In this document: piece by piece, positions 53,993-62,866 of the stretch | How positions within the stretch are numbered: position 1 is the first letter of the stretch | Layout: each line of letters opens with the position of its first letter | DNA from: Thermoleophilaceae bacterium | GTDB taxonomy: Bacteria; Actinomycetota; Thermoleophilia; Solirubrobacterales; Thermoleophilaceae | DNA length: 64,000 bases | Direction: 5' to 3' | Assembly (NCBI GenBank): GCA_030447905.1 | Contig: JAUJNZ010000003.1 | Coordinates: 200,257-264,256, forward strand | Made by a program: the position numbers and the translations under genes | Notes under the pieces: generated by a model | Seen by the model: only the letters and a program-made list of their open reading frames with translations | Told to the model about the DNA's origin: nothing | The model's database searches: none

Positions 53993-55108
53993 GTGCGCGT
54001 AGCCCTCGTCGACCCCTCGGCGTTCACGCCCGCCTACGACCATGCGCTGGGGGCGGCCCTCGCCCGTCGAGGCGCCGAGGTCGAGCTCTTCACCAGCCGG
54101 TTCTCCCACGGGCCGGTTCCTCCCCCCGAGGGCTACCGGGTGCGCGAGCTCTTCTACCGCGGAGCCGGGCGGCTCGGGCCCCGCTCGCCGGCCCGCACGG
54201 TGGGAAAGCTCGCGGCGCACGTACCGGGGATGGTGCGCCTGCGCGCGGCGACCCGGCAGTCCGACGTCGTGCACCTCCAGTGGCTGGCCGTGCCCGAGCT
54301 CGACTTCGGGCTGCTGCCTCCGCGCCGACCGCGCCTGCTCACCGCTCACGACGTGCTCCCGCGCGAGCCGAGACCGGGCCAGCTGGCGGCGATGCGGCGC
54401 GTCCTGCGTTCCGTCGACGCCGTCGTGGTCCACTCCGAGCACGGGGCCGCCCGCCTGCGCGCCGAGGCGGGCGTTGCGCCCGAGCGGATCCACGTCATCC
54501 CCCACGGCGCCTTCGACCATCTCGCCCGCCAGGCCCACGAGCGACCTCTCCCCGCCGAGCTGGCGGCCGTCGAGGGCCCGGTGATCCTGTTCTTCGGGCT
54601 CGTGCGTCCCTACAAGGGCGTAGACGTCCTGATCGAGGCGTTTCGGGAGGTCGAGGGAGCCGAGCTGTGGATCGCCGGGATGCCCCGCATGTCGCTCGAA
54701 CCGCTGCGCGAGCTCGCCGCGCGAGCGCCCGGCACCGTCCGCTTCGTCCCCCGGTACGTGGTCGACGCCGAGATACCGGCCCTCATGCGCCGCGCCGACC
54801 TCGTCGTGCTGCCTTATCGCGAGATCGACCAGTCGGGGGTGCTCTACACCGCACTCGCGTTCGGCCGGCCGCTGGTGCTGTCGGCCGTCGGCGGCTTCCC
54901 CGAGATCGCCGAGCGCCACGGCGCGGCCGAGCTCGTGCCGCCCGGAGACGCCTCGGCGCTCGCGGCTCGCCTTCGGGGCCTCCTGGCCGACCCGCGGCGT
55001 CGGATCGCGCTCGCGGAGGCGGCGGCGCGCGCGGCGGCGGGGCCGTACTCCTGGGACGTGGTGGCCGACCGCACGCTCGAGCTCTACGAAGAGCTGCTCG
55101 GGACATGA
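53993..55108 (+). CDS. Family 4 glycosyltransferase (GT-B)
   Basis: 371 aa. N-terminal domain with VALVDPSAFTPAYDHALGAA and LLTAHDVLPREPRPG; C-terminal domain VILFFGLVRPYKGVDVLIEA (the FVG-R-x-KG signature) and REIDQSGVLYTALAFGRPLV, VGGFPEIAE with the E-x7-E nucleotide-sugar site. Retaining enzyme using a nucleoside-diphospho sugar in the cytosol. GTG 53993 starts at the fold and lies 45 bases past the propeller gene. Confidence 0.92.
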   Translation: MRVALVDPSAFTPAYDHALGAALARRGAEVELFTSRFSHGPVPPPEGYRVRELFYRGAGRLGPRSPARTVGKLAAHVPGMVRLRAATRQSDVVHLQWLAVPELDFGLLPPRRPRLLTAHDVLPREPRPGQLAAMRRVLRSVDAVVVHSEHGAARLRAEAGVAPERIHVIPHGAFDHLARQAHERPLPAELAAVEGPVILFFGLVRPYKGVDVLIEAFREVEGAELWIAGMPRMSLEPLRELAARAPGTVRFVPRYVVDAEIPALMRRADLVVLPYREIDQSGVLYTALAFGRPLVLSAVGGFPEIAERHGAAELVPPGDASALAARLRGLLADPRRRIALAEAAARAAAGPYSWDVVADRTLELYEELLGT

Positions 55109-55142
55109 GCGAGCCGAGCTGATTCGCGGAGATAATCGGGTC

Positions 55143-56270
55143 GTGCTGAAAGCCCTGTTCTGGAGCGCGAGCGCACTGATCGTCTATGCGCACGCCGGTT
55201 ATCCGGCGCTCCTATGGCTGCTGGTCCGCGGGCGGGGTGGAAGGCGAGCGGCGACCGCCGGGTTCGGATCACCGCCCGTCGTCTCCCTGATCGTCGCCGC
55301 CCACGACGAGGAGGACGTGATCGCCGCCCGCATGGCCAACGCGCGCGCCCTCGACTATCCGCGCGAGCGCCTCGAGCTCATCGTCGCCTCGGACGGATCG
55401 ACGGATCGCACCGTCGAGCGTGCCCGCTCGGCCGGGGCGGACCTCGTGCTCGACCTTCCCCGCGGCGGAAAGGTCGTCGCCCAGGACCGCGCCGCCGAGC
55501 GCGCGCGCGGTGATCTGCTCGCCTTCTCGGACGCCAACAGCGCCTGGGCGCCTGATGCTCTGCGACGCCTCGTCGCCCCCTTCGCCGATCTCACCGTGGG
55601 CTACGCGTGCGGGAAGGTCAGCTTCCACGGTTCCGATGGCACCAACCAGGAGGGCCTCTACTGGCGCTACGAGAACGCCGTTCGCGAGCTCGAGTCGCGC
55701 CTGGGGGGCGTCACGGCCGGCAACGGCGCCATCTACGCGGTGCGGCGATCCGCCTACATGCGGCTGGACCCGCGTACGAGCCACGACCTGTCGCTTCCGT
55801 TCAACATGATCCGCCGAGGATGGCGCGCCGTGTACGAGCCGGCCGCACGCGCCGAGGAGGCCATGGCGCCGAGCGTCGAGGGCGAGTTTCGGCGCAAGCG
55901 GCGAATGATGCGCCACGCCTGGCCGACCGTGCTCGGGGGCGGCCTGCTCGATCCGCGCGGGTACGGCACCCTGTACACGCTCGAGATGGTCTCGCACCGG
56001 CTCCTGCGCTACGCAAGCCCGGCGCTCCATCTCGTCGCCCTCGGCTCGAGCGCAGCGCTCGCGCACCGCGAGGGCGGGCTCTACGCCACCGCGCTCGCGG
56101 CCCAGGTCGCGCTCCTGGTCGCCGCCGCCGCGGCGCCGGCGCTCCCGAGCCCGCCCGCCCGCCTCGCTCGATATTACGTGCTCGTCACCGTGGCCCTGGC
56201 CGCCGGCCTCTGGGACCACCTGCGCGCGGAAACCCCGACCTTCTGGGACCGCGCCGAAGGTACCCGGTGA
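55143..56270 (+). CDS. Family 2 glycosyltransferase with membrane segments
   Basis: 375 aa. An N-terminal TM helix (ALFWSASALIVYAHAGYPAL) precedes the GT-A domain: VVSLIVAAHDEEDVIAARM, ELIVASDGSTDRTVERARSA, LLAFSDANSAW (DxN/DxD), and the C-terminal HDLSLPFNMIRRGWRA with ED/DH-type catalytic residue and RRKRRMMRH (QxxRW-like). Two to three TM helices follow (LYATALAAQVALLVAAAAAP). This layout is that of processive or polymer-initiating membrane GTs. GTG 55143; the end overlaps the sugar transferase start. Confidence 0.9.
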   Translation: MLKALFWSASALIVYAHAGYPALLWLLVRGRGGRRAATAGFGSPPVVSLIVAAHDEEDVIAARMANARALDYPRERLELIVASDGSTDRTVERARSAGADLVLDLPRGGKVVAQDRAAERARGDLLAFSDANSAWAPDALRRLVAPFADLTVGYACGKVSFHGSDGTNQEGLYWRYENAVRELESRLGGVTAGNGAIYAVRRSAYMRLDPRTSHDLSLPFNMIRRGWRAVYEPAARAEEAMAPSVEGEFRRKRRMMRHAWPTVLGGGLLDPRGYGTLYTLEMVSHRLLRYASPALHLVALGSSAALAHREGGLYATALAAQVALLVAAAAAPALPSPPARLARYYVLVTVALAAGLWDHLRAETPTFWDRAEGTR

Positions 56271-56857
56271 GCCCGACGCTCGACCGGGCCCTCGCCGCCC
56301 TCGCCCTCGCCCTCACCGCTCCGGTGCTCGTCCTAGCTGCGCTAGCGGTCCGCCTCGAGACCCCTGGGCCGGCGCTCTACCGCCAGCGACGCGTTGGCCG
56401 CGGTGGCGAGCCGTTCGAGCTGCTCAAGCTGCGGACCATGGTCTCGGGAGCGGAGTGGCTCGGGGCGGGCATCGCCGTCGACGAGGGCGACCCTCGCATC
56501 ACCCGCGTCGGCGCCGCGCTGCGACGCCTGTCGCTCGACGAGCTCCCGAACCTGGTCAACGTCCTGCGGGGCGAGATGGCCCTCGTCGGCCCGCGCCCGA
56601 TCATCCCGGCCCAGGTCGAGCAGTACACCGACCGCCAGCGCAGGCGGCTCGAGGTCCGGCCCGGGATCACGGGCTGGGCGCAGGTCAACGGCCGCGCCAG
56701 CCTGCCGTGGCACGAGCGGATAGAGCTCGACGTCTGGTACGTCGACCACCGCTCGCTGGCGCTCGACCTCGAGATCCTCGCCCGCACCGTGCGCCTGCTG
56801 GTGAGCGGACGGGGCCTTTACCGCGGCGAGACGGGTGGCTGGCGGCCGCAGGGGTGA
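56267..56857 (+). CDS. Initiating sugar-phosphate transferase (WcaJ/PglC type)
   Basis: 196 aa. One N-terminal membrane helix (ALAALALALTAPVLVLAALA), ETPGPALYRQRRVGRGGEPF, LLKLRTMVSGAE, DELPNLVNVLRGEMALVGPR (the catalytic DE and PRP), RPGITGWAQVNGRASLPW and WYVDHRSLALDLEILARTV: the monotopic PGT family. It transfers a sugar-1-phosphate to undecaprenyl phosphate to start a polymer. GTG 56267 overlaps the preceding gene by four bases. Confidence 0.95.
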   Translation: MSPTLDRALAALALALTAPVLVLAALAVRLETPGPALYRQRRVGRGGEPFELLKLRTMVSGAEWLGAGIAVDEGDPRITRVGAALRRLSLDELPNLVNVLRGEMALVGPRPIIPAQVEQYTDRQRRRLEVRPGITGWAQVNGRASLPWHERIELDVWYVDHRSLALDLEILARTVRLLVSGRGLYRGETGGWRPQG

Positions 56858-56905
56858 CGCGGGCTGCCGTCCCGTCGCCGCCCGAGTGCTGCGCCCGCGG
56901 ATGTT

Positions 56906-57556
56906 TCAGGGAAGCGCCTCCCGAGGCCGCGCCGGAGTTCCAACCGCCACGCATCCGGACGGAAGGTCGCCCACCACGGTGGCGCCCGCCCCCACGGTGG
57001 CGCCCGCGCCGATCTCCACCCCCTGGACGATCGCCGCTCCGGTACCCACGTTCACTCTGTCGCCGAGGATCACGTGCCCCGACACGTTGACCCCCGGCAG
57101 AAGCGTGGCGTAGCGGCCGACGCGGGCGTCGTGGCCGAGCGTGCACGCGGTGTTGACGGTCGCGAACTCGTCAAGTCGGACGTTGACCGACACGACGTTA
57201 GCCGGGCCGACGAGCGATCCGCGCCCGAGGACCGCGTGGCGTGAGACCACGGCGCTCGGGTGCACGATCGTCGGGAAGACGAGCCCACGCTTCGGAAGCT
57301 CCTCGACGAGGCGCTCCTTCACGGCCGGTCCCGCCAGTCCCAGTGCCACGTCGAGCGAACCCGCCTCGGCGCGTCGGACGAGCCAATCGCGGCCGCCCAG
57401 CACGGGGTGGTCCGTTCGTTGCTCGCCGTGGGACGTCGCGTCGTCGTCGACGAACCCGAGGATCTCGAAGCGGCGATCGGCGAGGTTCGCGTCCTCGATC
57501 CAGAACATCACCTGCTGGCCGAAGCCGCTCGCCCCGTAGACGACCAGGTCGCGCAT
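56906..57556 (-). CDS. NeuD/PglD-like sugar O- or N-acyltransferase
   Basis: 216 aa. An N-terminal Rossmann-like pyruvate/UDP-binding domain (DLVVYGASGFGQQVMFWIED) and C-terminal left-handed beta-helix of hexapeptide repeats (AVLGRGSLVGPANVVSVNVR; GDRVNVGTGAAIVQGVEIGA; GATVGAGATVVGDLPSG) make a trimeric acetyltransferase. TLGHDARVG holds the likely catalytic His. It would N-acetylate the amino sugar made by the aminotransferase of this locus. Convergent with the sugar transferase, 48 bases apart. ATG 57556 from the conserved start. Confidence 0.9.
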   Translation of the reverse strand: MRDLVVYGASGFGQQVMFWIEDANLADRRFEILGFVDDDATSHGEQRTDHPVLGGRDWLVRRAEAGSLDVALGLAGPAVKERLVEELPKRGLVFPTIVHPSAVVSRHAVLGRGSLVGPANVVSVNVRLDEFATVNTACTLGHDARVGRYATLLPGVNVSGHVILGDRVNVGTGAAIVQGVEIGAGATVGAGATVVGDLPSGCVAVGTPARPREALP

Positions 57557-57642
57557 GGCCTCTGAGTGGCGAGCTAGTGGGCCCGACCGAGCGCTCGGTC
57601 GCCCCCGCCCGGGAGCGAACTTGCGGCGGCGAGACCAGCCAT

Positions 57643-59487
57643 CTATCCCCCTACCATCCGCACGGCGTCGGCGACGAGCCAACCGCGGGCCGAGGTCCAT
57701 CGCGATACGAGCACGCTCGGCTCCTCACCGGCGCCGAGGGAGTACTCGCCGAGCGGGACCCAGCGTCCTCCTCCGGTCCGCATGTCGAGGCGCGTCCACT
57801 TGAGGCCGGCGCGCGTCCTGACCCCGACGGGGGCGCTCGAGGAGTAGTCCGAGTGGGCTAGGTGCCAGATGTAGATCGCGTACCTGCCGGTGCGGGGCGC
57901 CCGCAGGCGGAACGTCGCCGGGTCGCTCGCCGGCGTGGGCGCGGCGTATCGGAAGTCGGCCCCCTGCTTCGCGGCGCTCGCACGGGTGCTGGTCCTCCAA
58001 GCGCCGGAGGCAGAGAAGCGAGACGGGTCGGCGTTGTCGACGGTCTGCACAAAGGCCGTCGTCGGGCGACCGGTCGCGTAGTTCGAGCTGGCGCTGTGGT
58101 TGCCCGAGCGGTCATAGGCCTTGACCCGGTAGTAGTAGGTCCGGCCGCCGGTGACCGACCGGTCGGTGTAGGCGCTCACGGCCGACGTTGCGATCGCGGA
58201 ATAGCGGGTGCTCGGGGTCCGCCGATATATCCGGTACCCGGCCAGATCCCTCTCCCCGTTATCGGTCCAGTCGAGGGAGACCCGCTCCGCTCCGCTGCCG
58301 GCGGTCAGGCTGCGTGGCGCCGCGGGCGCAGTCCGGTCCGGACTCGAGTCGTCCTCGACGGCGCGGCGAAGCCGCGGAAGCTGGTCGTACAGTCGATTTC
58401 CGGGACAGTCGGTGAAATTGCCGTTGCGGTGCCCCGAGATGCGATCGAACTCGACGGGGGTGCCCGCTCTGTACCGGTTGCTACCGCCGCCCGCGGAGAC
58501 GAGCGTGGCCTTGCCGCCGCGGGGCGTCCCGTGGATGTCGAGCTTCCAGCTGATCAGCCGGTCCATTGCGCTGAGAGCGGCCGACGACTGCTCGCGGTTG
58601 GCGAAGTCCCCGAGGTTGGCGACCCCCGTCGACTGGGCGTTCCAGCCTTGGGCCTGCGCGCCCACGATCGCTCGGTCGACTCCCCCCGCGCGCCCCTCGT
58701 AGAGGCGGCCGTACTTGTCGACGAAAAAGTTGTAGCCGACGTCGTCCCAGCCGTTGGTGTTGCGGTGGTACCGGCAGATGCTAAGCACCATCGCCGGTCC
58801 TTCGGAGCTCGAGTAGCTGTTCGCGGTCACGGTGTGGTGGACGAAGACCGCCTTGACCGAACCGGTCGCGGGGGAGGAGCGCGGCCTGCAGCTGCCGCTC
58901 GGGTCCCAGCTGGACCGCCTGACCATGGACGGTCGTGACGCCGCGCCGGTGGCGGTGAAGAAGCGGGCCACTCCGGCTACGCCCCGGCTGGCCGCCTTGC
59001 GCACCGCGGTCTTGGCGCGGTCGGCGGCCGTCGCGGTTCCCGTGGTGTTGATGAACTCGAGCCTCACGCCGCGCAGCCGCTCGGAGGTCCGGTACTGGAC
59101 CTCGTCGGCTCCCCCCGCCCACACCGGCGCCGAGATGCGCTTCCGCGCCGGCTCACCGCGGCCGGGATCGGGTGCGTGGTCGGGGTCCGGCGTCGCCTCG
59201 GCCCAGTCGCTCCACCGGCCGCCCTCCCGGCGCACGCGCAGATCGACGTCCGCCTTGGCGTTCCCCGCGCTCCAGCGCAGCCCGACGAGATCGAAGCGCT
59301 TAGGGGGATCGAGCGGCCGGGAGACGACATCGCCGGCGACCGCCTGGCCGGCGGCGGCACCGGTAGGCGCGAGCTCGAACTCCACCACCGCGGGAACGTA
59401 GGGCACGCTCGAGAGCGCCGGCGCGGCAATCGCCACGGCGCCGGTCAGGGAGATGGCAACGAGGAGGCTGAGGAGAGCTCTTTTCAT
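57643..59487 (-). CDS. PGRP-type N-acetylmuramoyl-L-alanine amidase with FN3 and golvesin-like domains
   Basis: 614 aa, secreted. Signal peptide MKRALLSLLVAISLTGAVAI (ends before residue 30). A ~120-residue beta domain, then the amidase domain (about 190-375) with zinc ligands His217/218 (VFVHHTV), His353 (ISGHRNG) and Cys361 (TDCPG); WDDVGYNFFVDKYGRLYEGR is the PGRP core. A fibronectin type III domain (VSLDWTDNGERDLAGYRIYR) and a C-terminal golvesin-like domain (GRYAIYIWHLAHSDYSSSAP; RGWLVADAVRMVGG) follow. It cleaves the lactyl-amide bond in peptidoglycan, for remodelling or spore/cell separation. The 5' leader may be structured. Confidence 0.92.
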   Translation of the reverse strand: MKRALLSLLVAISLTGAVAIAAPALSSVPYVPAVVEFELAPTGAAAGQAVAGDVVSRPLDPPKRFDLVGLRWSAGNAKADVDLRVRREGGRWSDWAEATPDPDHAPDPGRGEPARKRISAPVWAGGADEVQYRTSERLRGVRLEFINTTGTATAADRAKTAVRKAASRGVAGVARFFTATGAASRPSMVRRSSWDPSGSCRPRSSPATGSVKAVFVHHTVTANSYSSSEGPAMVLSICRYHRNTNGWDDVGYNFFVDKYGRLYEGRAGGVDRAIVGAQAQGWNAQSTGVANLGDFANREQSSAALSAMDRLISWKLDIHGTPRGGKATLVSAGGGSNRYRAGTPVEFDRISGHRNGNFTDCPGNRLYDQLPRLRRAVEDDSSPDRTAPAAPRSLTAGSGAERVSLDWTDNGERDLAGYRIYRRTPSTRYSAIATSAVSAYTDRSVTGGRTYYYRVKAYDRSGNHSASSNYATGRPTTAFVQTVDNADPSRFSASGAWRTSTRASAAKQGADFRYAAPTPASDPATFRLRAPRTGRYAIYIWHLAHSDYSSSAPVGVRTRAGLKWTRLDMRTGGGRWVPLGEYSLGAGEEPSVLVSRWTSARGWLVADAVRMVGG

Positions 59488-59515
59488 CTGGTCCCGAACA
59501 CCTTGAGAGCGGGGA

Positions 59516-59601
59516 GGTTGCGGCCTTCACCCGATGCAATGCCTCGCCCTCAGGTTCTCTCCCCCCTCGGCGACTCCTTTCCGCCGCGGCCGGCGGCAAC
59601 C
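59516..59601 (-). promoter_or_regulatory. Candidate structured 5' leader of the amidase gene
   Basis: On the minus strand GGTTGC (59601-59596) can pair with GCAACC (59521-59516), closing about 74 nt that hold GC-rich hairpin material (CCGCCGGCCGCGGCGG) and purine-rich single strands (GAGGGGGGAGAGAACC, GCATTGCATCGGGTGAAGG). It lies 29 nt before the ATG, between DUF3105 and the amidase. This looks like an aptamer-sized fold, but I could not match it to a riboswitch class. Confidence 0.35.
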
Positions 59602-59633
59602 GTCTGGTCCGGCCGTCGCGACAGCAGAAGGCC

Positions 59634-60338
59634 TCAGGGCACGTACTCGGGTCCGCGGTCTCGATGGCGGACCCTGAAGGCCCGGATGGCATCGAAGACG
59701 GCGGGAGTGGCTCGGCGACAGGCGAGGACCTTTGTCCAAGCCGTCGCGGCGACCTCGTAGGGCATCCGGGCGTTGGGGACGAGCAGCATGTGCGAGGGGT
59801 CCTCGTCGTAGAGCGACTTCAGCTGGCCCTTGATCTCGTCGGAGACCTGCGGACGGAACTGCATGACGATCCGGCCGTGCTCGAGCGCGTGCACCAGAGC
59901 CTCAGTGCGAGGGGCAGCGCCGTAGGCGCCGTCCTCGGCGGGCACGGGGTCGTGTGCCCCGGAGTGCGGCGGGTTCGACCGGTACCGCACCGGCTGGGTG
60001 ACGTGGTCGTCGCCCTCGCTGCGAAAGCTCTTGGTGGTGCAGCCCGCGCTCCGAGCCGCCTGATCGAGATCGGCCACTCGCTGGGCCGGCACCGGCACGT
60101 CGGGATAGTCGCCGCCGCCCGGCCCGGCGGGGCCGCCACTCGCGCCGTTCCCGCCGCCTCCGCCATCCCCACCGCCGGCGAGCGCTACGACGAAGATCGC
60201 CACGACCGCCGCCAGGGCGAGCGCGCCACCCGCGCCGTACCCGATGAGGCGCCTGCGGCGGGCTCCCGCCGCCGCCGCGCGCTCGCGCTCCTCGCGCTCC
60301 GCGCGCAGGCGCTCCTTCTCTTCCTTGCGGCTGGCCAT
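59634..60338 (-). CDS. DUF3105 membrane protein
   Basis: 234 aa. A cytosolic, charged coiled N-terminus (EEKERLRAEREERERAAAAG), one TM helix (GALALAAVVAIFVVALAGGG), a Gly-rich spacer, and the DUF3105 domain outside: RYRSNPPHSGAHDPVPAEDG, TEALVHALEHGRIVMQFRP and HMLLVPNARMPYEVAATAWT. The HSGxH and EHG motifs are conserved and suggest a metal or ligand site. The family is widespread in actinobacteria and of unknown function. The amidase follows on the same strand after 146 bases. Nothing is seen in the 163 bases between this and the exporter gene. Confidence 0.85.
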   Translation of the reverse strand: MASRKEEKERLRAEREERERAAAAGARRRRLIGYGAGGALALAAVVAIFVVALAGGGDGGGGGNGASGGPAGPGGGDYPDVPVPAQRVADLDQAARSAGCTTKSFRSEGDDHVTQPVRYRSNPPHSGAHDPVPAEDGAYGAAPRTEALVHALEHGRIVMQFRPQVSDEIKGQLKSLYDEDPSHMLLVPNARMPYEVAATAWTKVLACRRATPAVFDAIRAFRVRHRDRGPEYVP

Positions 60339-60501
60339 GGCTTTTGGAGGGTGCCCCGAGGCTCTAAACGATGGCTAAGCAGCCACGTCCCGCCTGTCAG
60401 TCCAGGGGACCGGCGGCGGGCCAGTCACCATAGCGTCGTCCGGTGTCCGGTCAGCGCGTCGTGCGGCATATTGGCCGGGGTGCCGGCGGGCCTCGGACGC
60501 C

Positions 60502-61284
60502 TCATCCACTCGGAGGCCCGCCGAAGAACAGGGTGTCGACCAGCAGGAAGAGTGCGACAGCGGTCACCACGACCGACAAGGCGCGGCCCAGATGCTGCTG
60601 GGGCAGGCGGCGCCCGACCATGGTGCCGGCCAGCGCGCCGACGGCCGTCGAGCTCCCCAGCGCAGCCGTGACCGGGACGTTGATGCCGCTGCCGGTCGCG
60701 AGGTGGCTGGCCAGCGCCGCCGCACCGGTCAGCGTGAGGATGACGAGCGAGGTTGCGACGGCACGCCGAAAGCTCATGTCGAGCCATAAGGTCAGCACCG
60801 GCACGATCAGGAAGCCTCCCCCGACGCCGAAGAAGCCGGTCAGCAAGCCGAGTACGGAGCCCGCGACGAGGGTCCGGGTCCAGGACAGCGCCGGGCAGTC
60901 GGTCGCCTCGTCGGCGTCAGCGCCCTGCGCCCGGCGCCAGGTGCCCGCCGCGGCGACGAGCATCAGGGGAATAAAGGCGAGGACGAGCACCCGCGGACTC
61001 ACCGCGGTGGCCGCGATAGCGCCGAGCAGGGAGCTCACTGCGGCCGGAGCGGAAAATGTCAGGGCGAGCCGCCAGCAGACGTGCCCTCGAAAGGCCAAGG
61101 CGCCCGCGCCGACCGCCGCGGCCACTGCCACCACGATGAGCGAGGCCGTAGAGGCCGGACCGACGCCCTCGCCGAGGACGTAGACCAGGACCGGGAGCGC
61201 GAGAATCGCGCCTCCCCCTCCCACCCCGCCGACGATCAGGCCGATGGCCAGTCCGAAGGGAAGCGCAATGAGCGCTTCGGTCAC
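60502..61284 (-). CDS. TauE/SafE family sulfite/anion exporter
   Basis: 260 aa, about seven to eight TM helices. Two copies of the family repeat are visible: FGLAIGLIVGGVGGGGAILA near the N-terminus and GSVLGLLTGFFGVGGGFLIV in the middle, with PVLTLWLDMSFRRAVATSLV after the second. It exports sulfite, sulfonates or similar anions. Being 36 bases downstream of the MBL-rhodanese gene it probably removes the sulfite made by that enzyme. GTG 61284. Confidence 0.92.
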   Translation of the reverse strand: MTEALIALPFGLAIGLIVGGVGGGGAILALPVLVYVLGEGVGPASTASLIVVAVAAAVGAGALAFRGHVCWRLALTFSAPAAVSSLLGAIAATAVSPRVLVLAFIPLMLVAAAGTWRRAQGADADEATDCPALSWTRTLVAGSVLGLLTGFFGVGGGFLIVPVLTLWLDMSFRRAVATSLVILTLTGAAALASHLATGSGINVPVTAALGSSTAVGALAGTMVGRRLPQQHLGRALSVVVTAVALFLLVDTLFFGGPPSG

Positions 61285-61320
61285 AGGTCAGGCGACGTGG
61301 CCGTCGGTGGCTACCGCGCC

Positions 61321-62751
61321 TCAGGCCGCGGTAGCGGAGGGTTCTGCCTCTTCGGGGTTCCCGGTGCCCTGGGGCCTTTCGATCGGGTGACCGAGCTTCT
61401 CCCACTTCGGCACGCCGCCGCCTACGACATGGATCACCTCGCGGGCCCCGTGCCGCTGAACGAGGCTCGATGCCACCGCCGCCCGCTGGCCCGAGGCGCA
61501 CATCACGGCGACGGGCCGCTGCGGGTCGAGGCCCTCGGGGAGCGCCTGGATGTCGTGCCAGGGCTCGAACAAAGAACCGGGGATGTAGCCCGAGTCGCGC
61601 TCTGACTGCTCGCGCACGTCGAGGATCTGTAACTCACGCTCTCGCCGCGCGCGCTCGGCCAAGTCCTCGAGCTCGACTCGCTCGATGCGATCGACCGGTC
61701 GCTGCTCCCGGCGCCATTCGGTCATCCCCCCGTGCAGGAAGCCGCTCAGCTTGCGAATGCCCACGGACAACGAAAGCTTGGCCGCGCGCCTTGCGTCCTC
61801 GTCGTCGCGGCCGATCAGGACGATCTCCTGCTCCCGGTCGGCGAGCCAGGCGAGCCGCGTGCCAAAGCCCGCCTGCACCGCCGGGATGGCGACCGCTCCG
61901 GCGATGTGCGCATCGTCGAACTGGAGGTCGGTGCGCACGTCGACGAGGAGGGCGCCCCGCGTGCGCTTCTGCTCGACCTGGCGCGGGGTGAGCGGCATAA
62001 CCTCGACGCCCTCAGTGAGAAGCTCGCCCTTGTTGAGCGCGACGATCGCCTCGAAGTTGGGCGGCTGGGGTCCGAGCGAGCCGACGGCCTGCTCGACGAA
62101 CTCGCGCGCGTTCTCGACCTGGAGCATGGGGTTGTGCGCGCGCTCGTAGCCGAGCGTCGAGGAGATCTTCATGTCCATCGCCGGGCCCCCGCAGAGCGAT
62201 CCCCCGAAGTGGCCCGGCCACACCTCGGTCTCGGGCGGCAGTCTGAGGATGCGTTCGTGAAGGGACTCGAAGATGCCGTGGGCCCCCTCCTCCCTGTCGA
62301 TCGCGAGATCGGGGCGGGCCACGTCGTTGACGAACAGTGAGTCGCCGGTGAGCAACGCCCAAGGCTGCTCGCCGCGACTGGTATCGATGAGGGCGAAGGC
62401 GGTGTGCTCCGGCCTGTGGCCGGGCGTGTGTATCGCCCTCACCTTCAGGTCACCGAGCGCGAGCTCCCAGCCGTCCTCGAAAGGCTCGTGGTCGTAGCAG
62501 GCACCCGCGTCGCCGTGGACGTGGATCGTCGCTCCCGTGGCGGCTGCCAGCTTCCCGTGTCCCGAGACGTGATCTGCGTGGTTGTGGGTCTCGAGGATGT
62601 GCTCGATCGACACCCCCATGTAGCGCGCAAGCTCGAGGTACTCGTCGATCTCGAACTTCGGATCGACGACTGCCGCGACGCCCGCGCCGCGGTCGCCGAT
62701 CAGGTAGGAGGCACAACCCAGGTCATCGTGGGGGACTTGGCGGAAGATCAT
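61321..62751 (-). CDS. MBL-fold hydrolase (persulfide dioxygenase-like) with two rhodanese domains
   Basis: 476 aa. MBL domain (1-240) with THNHADHVSGHGKL (HxHxDH metal site), HTPGHRPEHTAFAL, TGDSLFVNDVARPDL and PGHFGG. First rhodanese domain (about 255-350): LLVDVRTDLQFDDAHIAGAV, but VLIGRDDEDARRA has no Cys. Second (about 365-460): ILDVREQSERDSGYIPGSLF with the active Cys in VMCASGQRAAV. Such MBL-rhodanese fusions oxidise glutathione/low-MW persulfide to sulfite and transfer sulfur. ATG 62751 with GAGAGGTG upstream. First in an operon with the TauE/SafE exporter. Confidence 0.93.
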   Translation of the reverse strand: MIFRQVPHDDLGCASYLIGDRGAGVAAVVDPKFEIDEYLELARYMGVSIEHILETHNHADHVSGHGKLAAATGATIHVHGDAGACYDHEPFEDGWELALGDLKVRAIHTPGHRPEHTAFALIDTSRGEQPWALLTGDSLFVNDVARPDLAIDREEGAHGIFESLHERILRLPPETEVWPGHFGGSLCGGPAMDMKISSTLGYERAHNPMLQVENAREFVEQAVGSLGPQPPNFEAIVALNKGELLTEGVEVMPLTPRQVEQKRTRGALLVDVRTDLQFDDAHIAGAVAIPAVQAGFGTRLAWLADREQEIVLIGRDDEDARRAAKLSLSVGIRKLSGFLHGGMTEWRREQRPVDRIERVELEDLAERARRERELQILDVREQSERDSGYIPGSLFEPWHDIQALPEGLDPQRPVAVMCASGQRAAVASSLVQRHGAREVIHVVGGGVPKWEKLGHPIERPQGTGNPEEAEPSATAA

Positions 62752-62866
62752 GGCTTCACCTCTCGAGGGTGTAGCCGATCAGTGGAGCAGGTAACCATTC
62801 CCAGTCCCCCCAAGGGCGCGCCAGCCTGTTCGGAAGCCGCCACAGCTATCGGAGGTCGACCGGACG

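Noticed and set aside
59488-59633. c-di-AMP (ydaO), cobalamin or tetrahydrofolate riboswitch before the amidase
   Set aside because: The conserved cores of these classes were not found; only an ATTGCATC resemblance to the folate class. Left as an unassigned leader.
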